Shown here one piece after another: positions 19,694 through 28,576 of a stretch of DNA of 57,470 bases (positions are counted from its first letter, which is position 1; every line of letters starts with the position of its first letter). The notes under the pieces were generated by a model that was not told the DNA's origin, made no database searches, and worked only from the letters and a program-made list of their open reading frames with translations. Source of the DNA: Porticoccaceae bacterium (GTDB taxonomy: Bacteria > Pseudomonadota > Gammaproteobacteria > Pseudomonadales > Porticoccaceae); contig JABJEX010000042.1 of NCBI GenBank assembly GCA_018663035.1, positions 1 to 57,470 of the forward strand, given 5' to 3'. The position numbers were made by a program, and so were the translations under genes.

Positions 19694-21094
19694 ATGGCGA
19701 TAAGTGCATTTGATCTATTTAAGATAGGTATCGGGCCCTCTAGCTCGCACACGGTGGGGCCAATGGTTGCCGGGCATCATTTTGTGCAGGGTCTTAAAGC
19801 GGCGGGATTACTTTCTGAGGTAGGCCGAATTAAAGCAGAGATGTATGGCTCCTTGGGCGCAACAGGTCGGGGGCACGGCACGCCAAAGGCCATCCTGCTG
19901 GGGCTGGAAGGTGAATTGCCAGAGTCGGTAGATGTGGCTGGCATTGCTGATCGCGTGACAGCAATTCGCACGCAGGGGCGCCTGACACTGGCAGGTGAGC
20001 ACAGTATCAGTTACAGCCATGAGCACGACCTTATACTGCATCGCCGAAAGGCACTGCCTTCTCATCCCAACGGTATGAGGTTTACCGCTTACACCCCTTT
20101 GGGCCGCGAGCTGATGCAGAAAGTTTTTTACTCTGTTGGCGGTGGCTTTGTAGTTGATGAGTCGGCCGCTGATAGCGACTGCATTATTGAAGATAGCCAC
20201 AGGCTGCGGTATCCCTTTGACACAGCAGCAGAGCTTCTCAGCCTCTGCGAGCAGCACAGCCTGAGTATTTCTCAGCTGATGCTTGCCAATGAAACCGCTT
20301 GGCGTAGCGAGCAGGAAACCCGAGACGGCCTGCTGCATCTCTGGTCGGTAATGCAGTCCTGTGTAGATAATGGTATTGCCAATCAGGGGGTGCTACCCGG
20401 CGGACTTAATGTGCCGCGGCGGGCGCACGAGCTACACCAAAAACTGATATCACGCCCCGAGGCTGCCCTCGCGGATCCCCTGGCAATTCTGGACTGGGTT
20501 AGCCTATATGCCCTAGCGGTGAATGAAGAAAATGCTGCTGGTGGCCGTGTGGTAACTGCGCCCACTAACGGCGCTGCTGGAATTATTCCAGCGGTCTTGC
20601 ACTACTATATGCGTTTTGTTCCCGCAGCAAATGATGATCGGGTTGTCAGTTTCTTGCTTACGGCAGCTGCCATTGGAATTTTGTATAAGAAAAACGCCTC
20701 GATCAGTGGTGCTGAGGTTGGCTGCCAGGGTGAGGTGGGCTCTGCTTGTTCAATGGCTGCTGGCGCTCTGGCCGAGGTCTTGGGAGGCAGTCCATCGCAG
20801 GTTGAAAATGCCGCTGAGATTGGCATGGAGCACAATCTGGGGCTGACCTGTGATCCAATTGGTGGGCTTGTTCAGGTGCCCTGCATTGAGCGTAACGCCA
20901 TGGCCGCCGTTAAGGCCATTCATGCGGCGCGCATGGCGCTGCGAGGCGACGGATCACATTTCGTATCGCTGGATAAGGTTATTCGCACCATGCGCAAAAC
21001 CGGTGAGGATATGAATAAGCGCTACAAAGAGACCTCAAGAGGTGGACTGGCAACCCATGTTCTAGAGGTGCCAGTCAACATCATTGAGTGCTAG
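19694..21094 (+). CDS. sdaA: L-serine dehydratase, iron-sulfur type
   Basis: Converts L-serine to pyruvate and ammonia using a 4Fe-4S cluster. The 466 residues match single-chain SdaA. The N-terminal domain opens with [19 protein letters not shown], the family signature. The catalytic C-terminal part has the [15 protein letters not shown] motif. Its cysteines include Cys344 and Cys352, with further ones in [14 protein letters not shown], which can supply the cluster ligands. The start ATG 19694 gives the usual MAISAFDLF; a TTG at 19685, with AAGG closer, is an alternative. Its stop codon overlaps the purC stop in the sequence CTAG (21091-21094). Confidence 0.95.
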   Translation: MAISAFDLFKIGIGPSSSHTVGPMVAGHHFVQGLKAAGLLSEVGRIKAEMYGSLGATGRGHGTPKAILLGLEGELPESVDVAGIADRVTAIRTQGRLTLAGEHSISYSHEHDLILHRRKALPSHPNGMRFTAYTPLGRELMQKVFYSVGGGFVVDESAADSDCIIEDSHRLRYPFDTAAELLSLCEQHSLSISQLMLANETAWRSEQETRDGLLHLWSVMQSCVDNGIANQGVLPGGLNVPRRAHELHQKLISRPEAALADPLAILDWVSLYALAVNEENAAGGRVVTAPTNGAAGIIPAVLHYYMRFVPAANDDRVVSFLLTAAAIGILYKKNASISGAEVGCQGEVGSACSMAAGALAEVLGGSPSQVENAAEIGMEHNLGLTCDPIGGLVQVPCIERNAMAAVKAIHAARMALRGDGSHFVSLDKVIRTMRKTGEDMNKRYKETSRGGLATHVLEVPVNIIEC

Positions 21095-22194
21095 TCGATC
21101 AATCCGTACTTATCTTTGAGAATCTGGATAATCTCGGCCTTGGGATTTTCTGACATTACCAGAGGTTCGCCGGTAATCTTCTCAGCCATGCTGACATAGG
21201 TGTCAGAAACGGCCATGATGACCGACTCAGGTAGAGCGTTGTCGGCAGCTAGGGCCAGACGCTCTTCCATACGGTTCTTGTCCAACAGAATATCTGGGTC
21301 TGGAAAGTGGTTCAGAAGCATCTGACGAAAACCCTCTTTGGAGTTCTCCACGACCTTCCCCGCTCTGTAACTTGGGCCATCCCATATTCGCGATGAGTCT
21401 GGTGTTCCTACCTCATCCATATAAATCAGTTTTTCGTTGCCAGCGCGGTCTGTCACGTAGCCAAATTCAAATTTGGTATCTACAAACACCTGGTCCAGTT
21501 TGGCCAGCTCGTCACTGATAACGTCAAAGCCTTCTGCGAGCAGTTTTTCATAGACATCAATGTCTTCTAACGAGTTGAACTGGAAGCTCTGATAGTTATT
21601 TTCGATATCCGTACGGGAGACATTCACATCATCTACTTCTGGCACGCCCGGTATACCTTTCAAAATCCCTTTTGTGGAAGGCGTTATTAATAGCTCTGGC
21701 AGCTTTTGATCTCGCTCGAGACCCTCGGCAATTTGGATACCACAGAAGTCCCTCTCGCCCTTGGCGTAGGAGCGCCACATAGAGCCAGTAATATACTGTC
21801 GGCAGATCGCCTCAATCATCACGGGGCGTGCTTTTTGTACAATCCATACCAGCGGGTGCGGCACATCCAAAATATGACTATCGGCTAGGCCTTTTTCACG
21901 AAACAGCTTGAACCATTGATTCGAAATGGCATTCAAGGCAGCTCCTTTTCCTGGCACGCCTTTCATTCCGCCTTCACCTTTCCAGATACATTCGAACGCA
22001 GAGATACGATCACTAATTACCATGATCGCTAGCGGAGCATCTGGAGCAACGTCATAGTTGTTCTCTTCAATCAGCCGGCGGCTGTCTGCCTCAGTCAGCC
22101 AGTAGACTGAACGGACTTTACCGCTGTGCACTGGTTGGTTGGTGCGGATTGGAAGATCGTTGTTTGACGCCAATACTTTGTCAGCAAGACTCAT
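21091..22194 (-). CDS. purC: SAICAR synthase, PurC, long form
   Basis: Joins CAIR and aspartate with ATP to give SAICAR in purine synthesis. At 367 residues it belongs to the long type seen in Vibrio and Shewanella rather than the 237-residue E. coli form. Visible motifs are [10 protein letters not shown] (phosphate loop region), [10 protein letters not shown] and the acidic substrate segment DTKFEFGYV near the middle. The start ATG 22194 ([11 protein letters not shown]) is chosen; 45 codons upstream remain open but have no family character. It diverges from the epimerase-like gene and shares a CTAG with sdaA at its end. Confidence 0.95.
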   Translation of the reverse strand: MSLADKVLASNNDLPIRTNQPVHSGKVRSVYWLTEADSRRLIEENNYDVAPDAPLAIMVISDRISAFECIWKGEGGMKGVPGKGAALNAISNQWFKLFREKGLADSHILDVPHPLVWIVQKARPVMIEAICRQYITGSMWRSYAKGERDFCGIQIAEGLERDQKLPELLITPSTKGILKGIPGVPEVDDVNVSRTDIENNYQSFQFNSLEDIDVYEKLLAEGFDVISDELAKLDQVFVDTKFEFGYVTDRAGNEKLIYMDEVGTPDSSRIWDGPSYRAGKVVENSKEGFRQMLLNHFPDPDILLDKNRMEERLALAADNALPESVIMAVSDTYVSMAEKITGEPLVMSENPKAEIIQILKDKYGLID

Positions 22195-22343
22195 AATTAA
22201 TGCCCTGTGGATTCCTTTGGATTGATTTAGGTTGCGGCCCTTGAAGGCGCCTATAATACCAACAGACTGGTAGCTGAGCAAAATTTTTGCTGTTGAATCT
22301 AACTGCTGTCCAGCGCGTATAATTCGCAACTTAGAGGTTACCT

Positions 22344-23246
22344 ATGACACATATACTGATTACCGGCGGCAGCGGTTTTATCGGCCGCCATTTTTGCCAG
22401 CAGGCCTGCCAGCTGGGCTGGCAAATAACCGTGCTCAGCCGCAATGCCAAGGCCGCTGCAAAACGTCTACCTGAGGCAGTAAAAGTGATCGAAAGCCTTG
22501 AAAATATTCCGCCGCAGCAGCAGATTCACGCGGTTCTAAATCTAGCCGGCCAACCTCTGGCCGATGGGCGCTGGACTCAGGCTCGCAAACAGGTCTTTTA
22601 TTCCAGCCGCATTGGCACCACCGAGCAACTGTACCATTTCTTTTCTGCGCGCCAGCAAAAGCCCGAGGTACTGATCAGCGGCTCTGCAATTGGGTTCTAT
22701 GGCGCTGGTAATGCTGATAATCAGCCGGTCGATGAGTCGGCCAACAGCAGGGATAATTTTTCTCATCAACTCTGCAGCAGCTGGGAGCAGAGCGCGGCCA
22801 AGTTTGAGCAGTTGGGTACAAGAGTGGTCTGTCTACGTACTGGCATAGTGCTGGGTGAAGAGGGTGCGCTGGCCAAGATGTTACCTGCTTTCAAGCTAGC
22901 TCTGGGAGGGCCCATGGGCGATGGCAAGCAGTGGATGCCCTGGATCCATATAGCGGACATGGTGGCTTTGATACTGCACTGTATAGACAGGCGCAACCTC
23001 TCCGGTGCCGTCAATGCCACAGCACCTAATCCGGTAACCAACAGAGAATTCAGCGTGCTGCTGGGCCAAGCCTTGAGTCGTCCTGCAATTTTCACTATGC
23101 CTGCACCGATCGTCAAACTGCTATTTGGCGAAATGGGTGAAGAGCTACTATTACAGGGGCAGAAGGTCGTGCCACGCAAACTTCAAGACAGCGGTTACAA
23201 GTTCCAGTATGCTCATTTGCAGCACGCATTAGCAGAATTAGTGTAA
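22344..23246 (+). CDS. TIGR01777-type epimerase (YfcH-like)
   Basis: A 300-residue NAD(P)-binding protein of the extended SDR class. The Rossmann motif GGSGFIGRHF is at 8-17, LNLAGQPLADGRW follows, then SGSAIGFYG, and a C-terminal domain of the DUF1731 type (VVPRKLQDSGYKFQY). E. coli YfcH is the model, and the physiological substrate is unknown. The start ATG 22344 follows TTAGAGG at suitable spacing. It is followed by an SDR gene (28-base gap) and a hydrolase, which may share transcription. Confidence 0.88.
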   Translation: MTHILITGGSGFIGRHFCQQACQLGWQITVLSRNAKAAAKRLPEAVKVIESLENIPPQQQIHAVLNLAGQPLADGRWTQARKQVFYSSRIGTTEQLYHFFSARQQKPEVLISGSAIGFYGAGNADNQPVDESANSRDNFSHQLCSSWEQSAAKFEQLGTRVVCLRTGIVLGEEGALAKMLPAFKLALGGPMGDGKQWMPWIHIADMVALILHCIDRRNLSGAVNATAPNPVTNREFSVLLGQALSRPAIFTMPAPIVKLLFGEMGEELLLQGQKVVPRKLQDSGYKFQYAHLQHALAELV

Positions 23247-23274
23247 ATACCAATAATAAAAAGAGGGGTCAGAG

Positions 23275-24099
23275 ATGACACAACATTTTACAGACAAAAC
23301 CGTAATTATTACTGGCGCTTCCGCCGGCGTAGGGTCTGCCTGCGCGCGCGCCTTTGCAGCGCAGCAGGCCAAGCTGGTTTTAGTGGCGCGAGGCGCTGAG
23401 GCCCTAGAGGCTATTGCCGATGAATTGCGCGCCCAAACTGAGGTGCTTACGGTGGCCATGGATGTGGCTGATACGGCCCAGGGTCTTGAATTGTTGGCCA
23501 AGGCCGAGGCGCACTTTGGTGCAGTGCATGTGCTGATAAACAACGCAGGTATGCATTCGCGAGGAGACCTTGAAAAGGTCAGTGTCGCCGATGTGGCTGC
23601 TATGGTAGATATTAATATTCGCGCACCTATGGTGCTGTCCTGTGCGGCCATCCCCTATCTGCGACGCGCTGGGTCTGGAGCCATCGTTATGGTGGGTTCT
23701 CTTGCGGGCCGTGCGCCCCTGCAAGGTGCGGCCACGTACTCTGGAACCAAGGCCGGATTGCGCGCCTTTACCTATGCTCTGGCCGACGAGTTGAGGGATG
23801 CAGGGATTAATGTTGGCGTAGTGTCTCCCGGCCCTATAGATACCGGCTTTATTATGGATGAGATCGATCAGGTCGAAGACATTGTATTCTCCCAGCCTAT
23901 GAGCACCGCGGCTCAAGTGGCCGATGCAGTCATGTCCATCGCTAGGGGAGAGGAGGAGGAAATTTCAATGCCCTCTCTGTCAGGCAAACTAACGACCATG
24001 AGTTACCTGTTTCCTAAATTGCGACGCGCACTGCGCCCCAAACTCTACGCGCAGGGTCGAAAAAATAAAGATAAGTACCGCAATCGGGCTACTCAGTAG
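23275..24099 (+). CDS. SDR family oxidoreductase
   Basis: A classical short-chain dehydrogenase of 274 residues. The cofactor motif TGASAGVG is at 13-20, NNAG at 89-92, and the catalytic Ser142, Tyr155 and Lys159 (YSGTK) are intact. PGPIDTGF follows as expected. The basic residue after beta-2 (VARG) fits NADP(H), but this is not decisive. The C-terminal extension is very basic (residues about 245-274, LRRALRPKLYAQGRKNKDK). This tail also occurs in some membrane-associated SDRs. The substrate is unknown. A good ribosome site (GAGGGG) precedes the ATG. Confidence 0.87.
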   Translation: MTQHFTDKTVIITGASAGVGSACARAFAAQQAKLVLVARGAEALEAIADELRAQTEVLTVAMDVADTAQGLELLAKAEAHFGAVHVLINNAGMHSRGDLEKVSVADVAAMVDINIRAPMVLSCAAIPYLRRAGSGAIVMVGSLAGRAPLQGAATYSGTKAGLRAFTYALADELRDAGINVGVVSPGPIDTGFIMDEIDQVEDIVFSQPMSTAAQVADAVMSIARGEEEEISMPSLSGKLTTMSYLFPKLRRALRPKLYAQGRKNKDKYRNRATQ

Positions 24100-24138
24100 C
24101 CCCCACATTTCAGAAACCCCGGGGTATCTAGGCTTAAT

Positions 24139-24909
24139 ATGAAGTTAAATTTTATCGATCAGGGCGCTGGGCCAGTGGTGATATTGCTGCATGGTATGTT
24201 TGGCTCTCTCAGCAATCTGGGCAACCTTGCCCGCCGCCTGGCCGCGAACTACAGAGTTATCTGTGTTGATCTGCGCAATCATGGAGACTCGCCCCACGAC
24301 AGCGCCATGGATATTCCTCTGATGGCGTTGGATATTGTTGAGCTTGTGAATGATTTAGGCTTAGATCAGGCCCATTTAATCGGACATTCCCTCGGTGGCA
24401 AGCTGGCAATGCAGGTGGCGCTCAATCAGCCGCAGCTGGTAGCTAGTTTGGTGGTGGCGGATATAGCGCCAGTCAGTTACCCGCAGAGCAATAGTCTCGT
24501 GGTCGACAGCCTGCAGACGCTTGATAGCCAGACTGTCGCCAGTCGTGCAGAGGCAGACCGGATTTTGGCTGCGTACATTGAGGATGCGCCGACTAGGGCC
24601 TTTATTTTAAAGAATCTCCAGCGCAATACAGCAGGCGATCTACAGCTCAAATTAAACGTAGACTCGATCATTGCCAACTACGGCACCAAGTTAGTTCAGG
24701 CGCCAACTGGTGATCCTTTCAGTGGTCCTACGCTGTTTATTAAGGGCGAGCTCTCTGCCTATATCCAGGACCGACACCGAGATATGATTAAGCAGTTATT
24801 TCCGCAGGCTGAACTAGAAATAATTGAGGGGGCAGGGCACTGGCTGCACGCTGAGAAGCCTGAGTCGTTTAATAACCTAGTAAACAACTTTCTCGTCGCA
24901 AATGGCTGA
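24139..24909 (+). CDS. Alpha/beta hydrolase, YbfF-like esterase
   Basis: A 256-residue cytoplasmic hydrolase. The oxyanion segment LLHGMFGS is at 16-23. The nucleophile Ser84 sits in GHSLGGK, and the catalytic His is about 234 in GAGHWLH. The opening and the DLRNHGDSPH segment closely match YbfF, an esterase with activity on acyl-CoA-like esters in E. coli. It is the third of three plus-strand genes after the epimerase and the SDR. A 39-base gap containing the palindrome ACCCCGGGGT separates it from the SDR gene. Confidence 0.88.
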   Translation: MKLNFIDQGAGPVVILLHGMFGSLSNLGNLARRLAANYRVICVDLRNHGDSPHDSAMDIPLMALDIVELVNDLGLDQAHLIGHSLGGKLAMQVALNQPQLVASLVVADIAPVSYPQSNSLVVDSLQTLDSQTVASRAEADRILAAYIEDAPTRAFILKNLQRNTAGDLQLKLNVDSIIANYGTKLVQAPTGDPFSGPTLFIKGELSAYIQDRHRDMIKQLFPQAELEIIEGAGHWLHAEKPESFNNLVNNFLVANG

Positions 24910-24979
24910 ACAAACAGCGCAAACCATAGTAGAATCCGCCGCGTGAAAAATCGTCTCCAACCAAGATCAGGACAGCACA

Positions 24980-26176
24980 ATGTTTGAAAGTTTAAAACCG
25001 GTAGGCATGGACCCCATTTTAGGCCTCATGGCCGCCTTTAGAGCGGATACTCGCGACAATAAAATCGACTTGGGCGTAGGTGTTTACCAAGACGATCGTG
25101 GGCGCACCCCGGTAATGGCATCGGTCAAGCAGGCAGAATCCAGATTGATGGAGCTGGAAATCACCAAATCTTATCAGGGTATTGCCGGTGATCCAGAGTT
25201 TAACCAGCGGATGCTAGAACTGCTGTTTGGCGCTGACCACAGTATCCTTAATTCTGGGCGCATCAAAAGTATCCAGGCCCCCGGAGGATCAGGTGCACTG
25301 CGCGTCGGTGCTGAGGTAATACAGCGTGCCAGACCTGACGCCGAGATCTGGGTGGGTGTACCCACATGGCCGAATCATGTGCCGCTTATGAGCAGCGCAG
25401 GCCTCAAGATTAAAGAGTATCCCTATTACGACCTCAGCAGCCATGAGATCAACTTCTCGGGCATGATGGATGCTCTCAGACAGGTACCGGCCGGCGATAT
25501 AGTGCTGTTGCACGGCTGTTGTCACAATCCTACAGGTGCAGACCTCAGTCGAGACCAGTGGGATCAGATTGCCGACCTAGCTCTTGAGCGAGGCTTTATC
25601 CCCTACATCGACACCGCCTATCAGGGTTTGGGGGATGGCCTTGATGAGGACGCCTATAGTTTGCGGATGATGGCAGAGCGCCTGCCAGAACTGGTGGTTG
25701 CATCATCCTGTTCTAAAAACTTTGGTCTGTACCGCGAGCGCACTGGCTCTATCACTTTTATCGCCGAAAGTGCGGAACAGGTTGAGGTGGTCGCCAGCCA
25801 AGCTATGGCTGTAGCTCGCCAAACCTATTCTATGCCGCCGGCCCACGGTGCACTGTTGGTCTCGCTTATTTTAGGTGATCAGGAACTGCGGGCGGCCTGG
25901 CAGACTGAGTTGGATGAAGTTCGTCACAGAATTCAGTCGATGCGAGGCCTGTTGGCTGAGGGTATTCAAAATAATGCGGCGGGGCAGGACTTCAGCCACA
26001 TTGTTCGTCAAAAAGGTATGTTTTCATTTCTGGGGTTAAAGCCAGAGCAGTTGGATGCCCTGCGTGAGGACTATGGCATCTATATTGTGTCCTCCAGCCG
26101 TGTCAATCTTGCAGGGATCAATTCCAGCAATATAGGGTATCTCTGTGATTCAATTTTGGCGGTGCTCGATAAATAG
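24980..26176 (+). CDS. Aromatic/aspartate aminotransferase
   Basis: A pyridoxal-phosphate enzyme of the AspC/TyrB type with 398 residues. The PLP lysine is Lys246 (SSCSKNFGLYRER), the same number as in E. coli AspC. The phosphate-binding Arg is 8 residues later. GGSGALR, HGCCHNPTG and the late substrate Arg (SSSRVNLAGI) are present. It transfers amino groups between aromatic or dicarboxylic amino acids and 2-oxoglutarate. Sequence by eye cannot separate TyrB from AspC. The stop abuts the stop of the leftward kinase gene without a gap. Confidence 0.93.
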   Translation: MFESLKPVGMDPILGLMAAFRADTRDNKIDLGVGVYQDDRGRTPVMASVKQAESRLMELEITKSYQGIAGDPEFNQRMLELLFGADHSILNSGRIKSIQAPGGSGALRVGAEVIQRARPDAEIWVGVPTWPNHVPLMSSAGLKIKEYPYYDLSSHEINFSGMMDALRQVPAGDIVLLHGCCHNPTGADLSRDQWDQIADLALERGFIPYIDTAYQGLGDGLDEDAYSLRMMAERLPELVVASSCSKNFGLYRERTGSITFIAESAEQVEVVASQAMAVARQTYSMPPAHGALLVSLILGDQELRAAWQTELDEVRHRIQSMRGLLAEGIQNNAAGQDFSHIVRQKGMFSFLGLKPEQLDALREDYGIYIVSSSRVNLAGINSSNIGYLCDSILAVLDK

Positions 26177-26689
26177 CTAGCGGCTTTCGATAGCCTTAAT
26201 CACTGCGTGCAGCGACTCTTCAATACTGAGGTCGCTGCATTCAATGACAATATCTGCGTAGCGGTTGTAAAGAGCGCGCCTCTCAGTAAATAGCTCTGCA
26301 AAACTTTGGTCCGGCCTGCGAGCAATACCGCGAGTTGCAAAGTCATTGACACGTTTTTCCAGTTCCTCAAGGCAGACATCTAAAAATACCACCAGCGCCT
26401 GCTCCTTCAAGCGCAGCATGCCTGGTTCGGAGTACACAGCGCTGCCGCCGGTAGCAATGACTCGATCAGTTAGGGTTTCAGATAACAGCACCTGTTCCTC
26501 GTAATGGCGCAGTGCTAGATAGCCCTCATCGTCGCTGATCTGTTGAAGAGTTTTTGACTGTTGCACCTGAATACTGAGGTCGGTGTCGCCAAAGGCCAGA
26601 CCCAGAGTCTTGGCTAAAAGGATACCCAGCGTACTTTTTCCCGCACCGGGCATACCAATCAATACAATACTTTGCCTAGCCTGTTCCAT
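26177..26689 (-). CDS. Shikimate kinase family protein
   Basis: A 170-residue P-loop kinase. Walker A GMPGAGKST is at 12-20 and the magnesium/shikimate acidic pair DTD at 35-37. Arg61 and the GGS loop at 81-83 sit in the usual shikimate-binding places. A lid region has RGIARRPDQ, with a late Arg before ALYNRYAD. The family normally has GGG in the substrate loop and FR-x-x-E at the arginine; here they read GGS and LRHYEE. It may be an AroK/AroL paralogue with shifted specificity. The usual aroB neighbour is absent. It is divergent from nadK and abuts the aminotransferase stop. Confidence 0.8.
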   Translation of the reverse strand: MEQARQSIVLIGMPGAGKSTLGILLAKTLGLAFGDTDLSIQVQQSKTLQQISDDEGYLALRHYEEQVLLSETLTDRVIATGGSAVYSEPGMLRLKEQALVVFLDVCLEELEKRVNDFATRGIARRPDQSFAELFTERRALYNRYADIVIECSDLSIEESLHAVIKAIESR

Positions 26690-26735
26690 AATGTTTAGCC
26701 GTTAGAGGAGTTGGCGCTATTATGCCTGAAATTAC

Positions 26736-26762
26736 TTGAAATCAGGCTACAGTCTGTATAAT
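26736..26762 (+). promoter_or_regulatory. Probable nadK promoter
   Basis: TTGAAA at 26736-26741 and a perfect TATAAT at 26757-26762 are separated by 15 bases, which is short. The transcript would start about 23 bases before the nadK ATG at 26792. Confidence 0.5.
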
Positions 26763-26791
26763 CGAGCTATATCATTTACAAGAAGCACAAT

Positions 26792-27688
26792 ATGTCCCAT
26801 TTTCAGCGTATAGGATTACTTGGCAGTCTCGATGTTCCTGAGGTTGTGGAATCTCTTCATAAATTGGAGACCTTTCTGAAAGCCCAGGGTCGCGAGGTAG
26901 TCTACGAAGAACAGGCCGCCGATTTGGTCGACTGGCCGCTGGACAAGGTCTTGCCCATCGAAGAATTTCCGGGCGCGGTCGATCTGTGCATGGTGGTCGG
27001 TGGTGACGGCAGTATGCTGAGTGCTTGCCGAAAAATGGCCGCCTGCGGCATTCCACTGTTGGGCATCAATCGCGGGCGTCTCGGGTTTTTGACCGATATA
27101 TCTCCAGAGGAGATTGAAGAGCGTGTCTGGCCAGTGCTGCAGGGGGAGTACAAGCAGACTAAGCGTTTTCTACTGGAGACTACAGTGACTCGCAACGGTG
27201 CTGAGATAGCAGCGGGAACTGCGGTCAATGACGTTGTACTGCACCCCGGGATGTCAGTGCGGATGATGGCTTTTGAACTCTACGTAGATGGCGAATTTGT
27301 CTACAGCCAGCGCTCGGATGGTCTTATTGTAGCTACCCCCACCGGTTCAACAGCCTATGCGCTATCCGCAGGTGGGCCGCTGCTATTTCCTGAACTGGAT
27401 GCCATGGTCGTTGTGCCTTTGAACCCGCACACGTTGAGCAGCAGACCTATTGTTCTGCACGGCAATGCCCGGATTGAGATAAGGGTTAGCTCAAGAAATG
27501 AATTACATCCGCTTATTACCTGCGATGGACACAACGACTACAGCTCCGAACCCGGCGATATTATTAGCATCAAAAAGCATGCAAACGATATTTTGCTGAT
27601 TCACCCTAGCGATAATAATTTTTATGAAGTTTGTCGATCTAAACTGGGCTGGGGCAGTCGATTAGGCGTAAAGAAACCCACTGAATAG
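26792..27688 (+). CDS. nadK: NAD kinase
   Basis: Phosphorylates NAD+ to NADP+ in the cytoplasm, supplying the substrate of the transhydrogenase encoded at 12-15 kb. The 298 residues match the proteobacterial enzyme. The catalytic GGDGS motif is at 70-74 with Asp72. The NDVVLHPG segment is near 149, and the glycine-rich TPTGSTAYALSAGG motif follows. The rhomboid gene follows after 14 bases, so it heads a small operon with the rhomboid, DUF1315, DUF2797 and perhaps pepN genes. Confidence 0.96.
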   Translation: MSHFQRIGLLGSLDVPEVVESLHKLETFLKAQGREVVYEEQAADLVDWPLDKVLPIEEFPGAVDLCMVVGGDGSMLSACRKMAACGIPLLGINRGRLGFLTDISPEEIEERVWPVLQGEYKQTKRFLLETTVTRNGAEIAAGTAVNDVVLHPGMSVRMMAFELYVDGEFVYSQRSDGLIVATPTGSTAYALSAGGPLLFPELDAMVVVPLNPHTLSSRPIVLHGNARIEIRVSSRNELHPLITCDGHNDYSSEPGDIISIKKHANDILLIHPSDNNFYEVCRSKLGWGSRLGVKKPTE

Positions 27689-27702
27689 GATACTTTACCG
27701 CC

Positions 27703-28296
27703 ATGTTTGACCAGTTTAATTGGCGCCTTGCCGCCAAGCGTTATCCAGCAGTGACCCTGCTATTACTCGCGAGCCTGCTGGGAGCAGCCCTGGCTAGCTG
27801 GGCCTTCCCTCTGGCTAGACTATTTATGTTTGGCGGTCTGGACGACGGGCAATACTGGCGGCTTGTCAGTCCTATATTTTTGCACTTTGGCCTTATGCAT
27901 CTGGCCTTTAATGCGCTGTGGTTGGCCCTACTTGGCTCACGAATCGAGCGACTCTCTGGATCTCTACACCTGCTACTTTTTGTCGCATTATCTGGAGCCG
28001 TATCTAACTGGATTCAATATAGCTGGCAGGGTAGCGCACTTTTTGGCGGTATGTCCGGTGTTGTCTACGCGCTGCTGGGTTATATTTGGATCAAGAGCCG
28101 TTTTATATCTCATCCGCTACTGCAGTTACCTCCCGGCGTACTCGGTTTTATGCTGGTCTGGTTATTGGTGGGGATGAGCGGTATTTTAGAGACCCTGTTG
28201 GGTAGCGGTATTGCCAACGGCGCCCACTTAGGTGGGCTGCTTATAGGCATGTTGCTCGGTATGGTATTTGGCCTGATCTCGGCAAAGAACTCCTAA
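27703..28296 (+). CDS. Rhomboid-family intramembrane serine protease
   Basis: A 197-residue inner-membrane protein with about six hydrophobic segments. The catalytic Ser118 is in GGMSGV and the catalytic His175 in GAHLGG. The HLAFNALWL segment supplies the oxyanion-site His and Asn. The length and compact six-helix form resemble the bacterial rhombosortase-like group, which cleaves C-terminal GlyGly-CTERM tags. No GlyGly-CTERM substrate was noticed in this window, so that assignment is only a possibility. It lies between nadK and two DUF genes in one direction. Confidence 0.87.
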   Translation: MFDQFNWRLAAKRYPAVTLLLLASLLGAALASWAFPLARLFMFGGLDDGQYWRLVSPIFLHFGLMHLAFNALWLALLGSRIERLSGSLHLLLFVALSGAVSNWIQYSWQGSALFGGMSGVVYALLGYIWIKSRFISHPLLQLPPGVLGFMLVWLLVGMSGILETLLGSGIANGAHLGGLLIGMLLGMVFGLISAKNS

Positions 28297-28321
28297 CAGT
28301 ACTGAGGTAAAGACAATAACC

Positions 28322-28576
28322 ATGGATCTGCGACAGTTACTCGACAGCATTACCCCAGAGGTCTATGAGGCGCTCAAGCGCGCTATTGAAATAGGTAGGT
28401 GGCCGGATGGTCGCGCGCTGACCGACGGACAAAAAGAACTCTGTATGCAGGCGGTGATTGCCTATGATCAGCGCTTGCAGCCTGAGCAGCGCACCGGTTT
28501 TGTGCCGCCTAAAACCAGCCCCTGCGAACCAGCCAGCGATGCAGATTCAATACAAACTATTAAGTGGACAGACTAA
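28322..28576 (+). CDS. DUF1315 (YeaC-like) protein
   Basis: An 84-residue soluble protein of unknown function. The pattern LDSITPEVYEALKRAIEIGRWPDGRALT and the late RTGFVPP segment are characteristic of DUF1315. Its stop overlaps the next start by one base (TAATG at 28574-28578), which indicates translational coupling to the DUF2797 gene. That pairing is frequent in gammaproteobacteria, suggesting a shared but unknown role. Confidence 0.85.
   Translation: MDLRQLLDSITPEVYEALKRAIEIGRWPDGRALTDGQKELCMQAVIAYDQRLQPEQRTGFVPPKTSPCEPASDADSIQTIKWTD

Noticed and set aside
22195-22329. 45-codon N-terminal extension of purC
   Set aside because: No family similarity and no ribosome site; ATG 22194 gives the standard opening.
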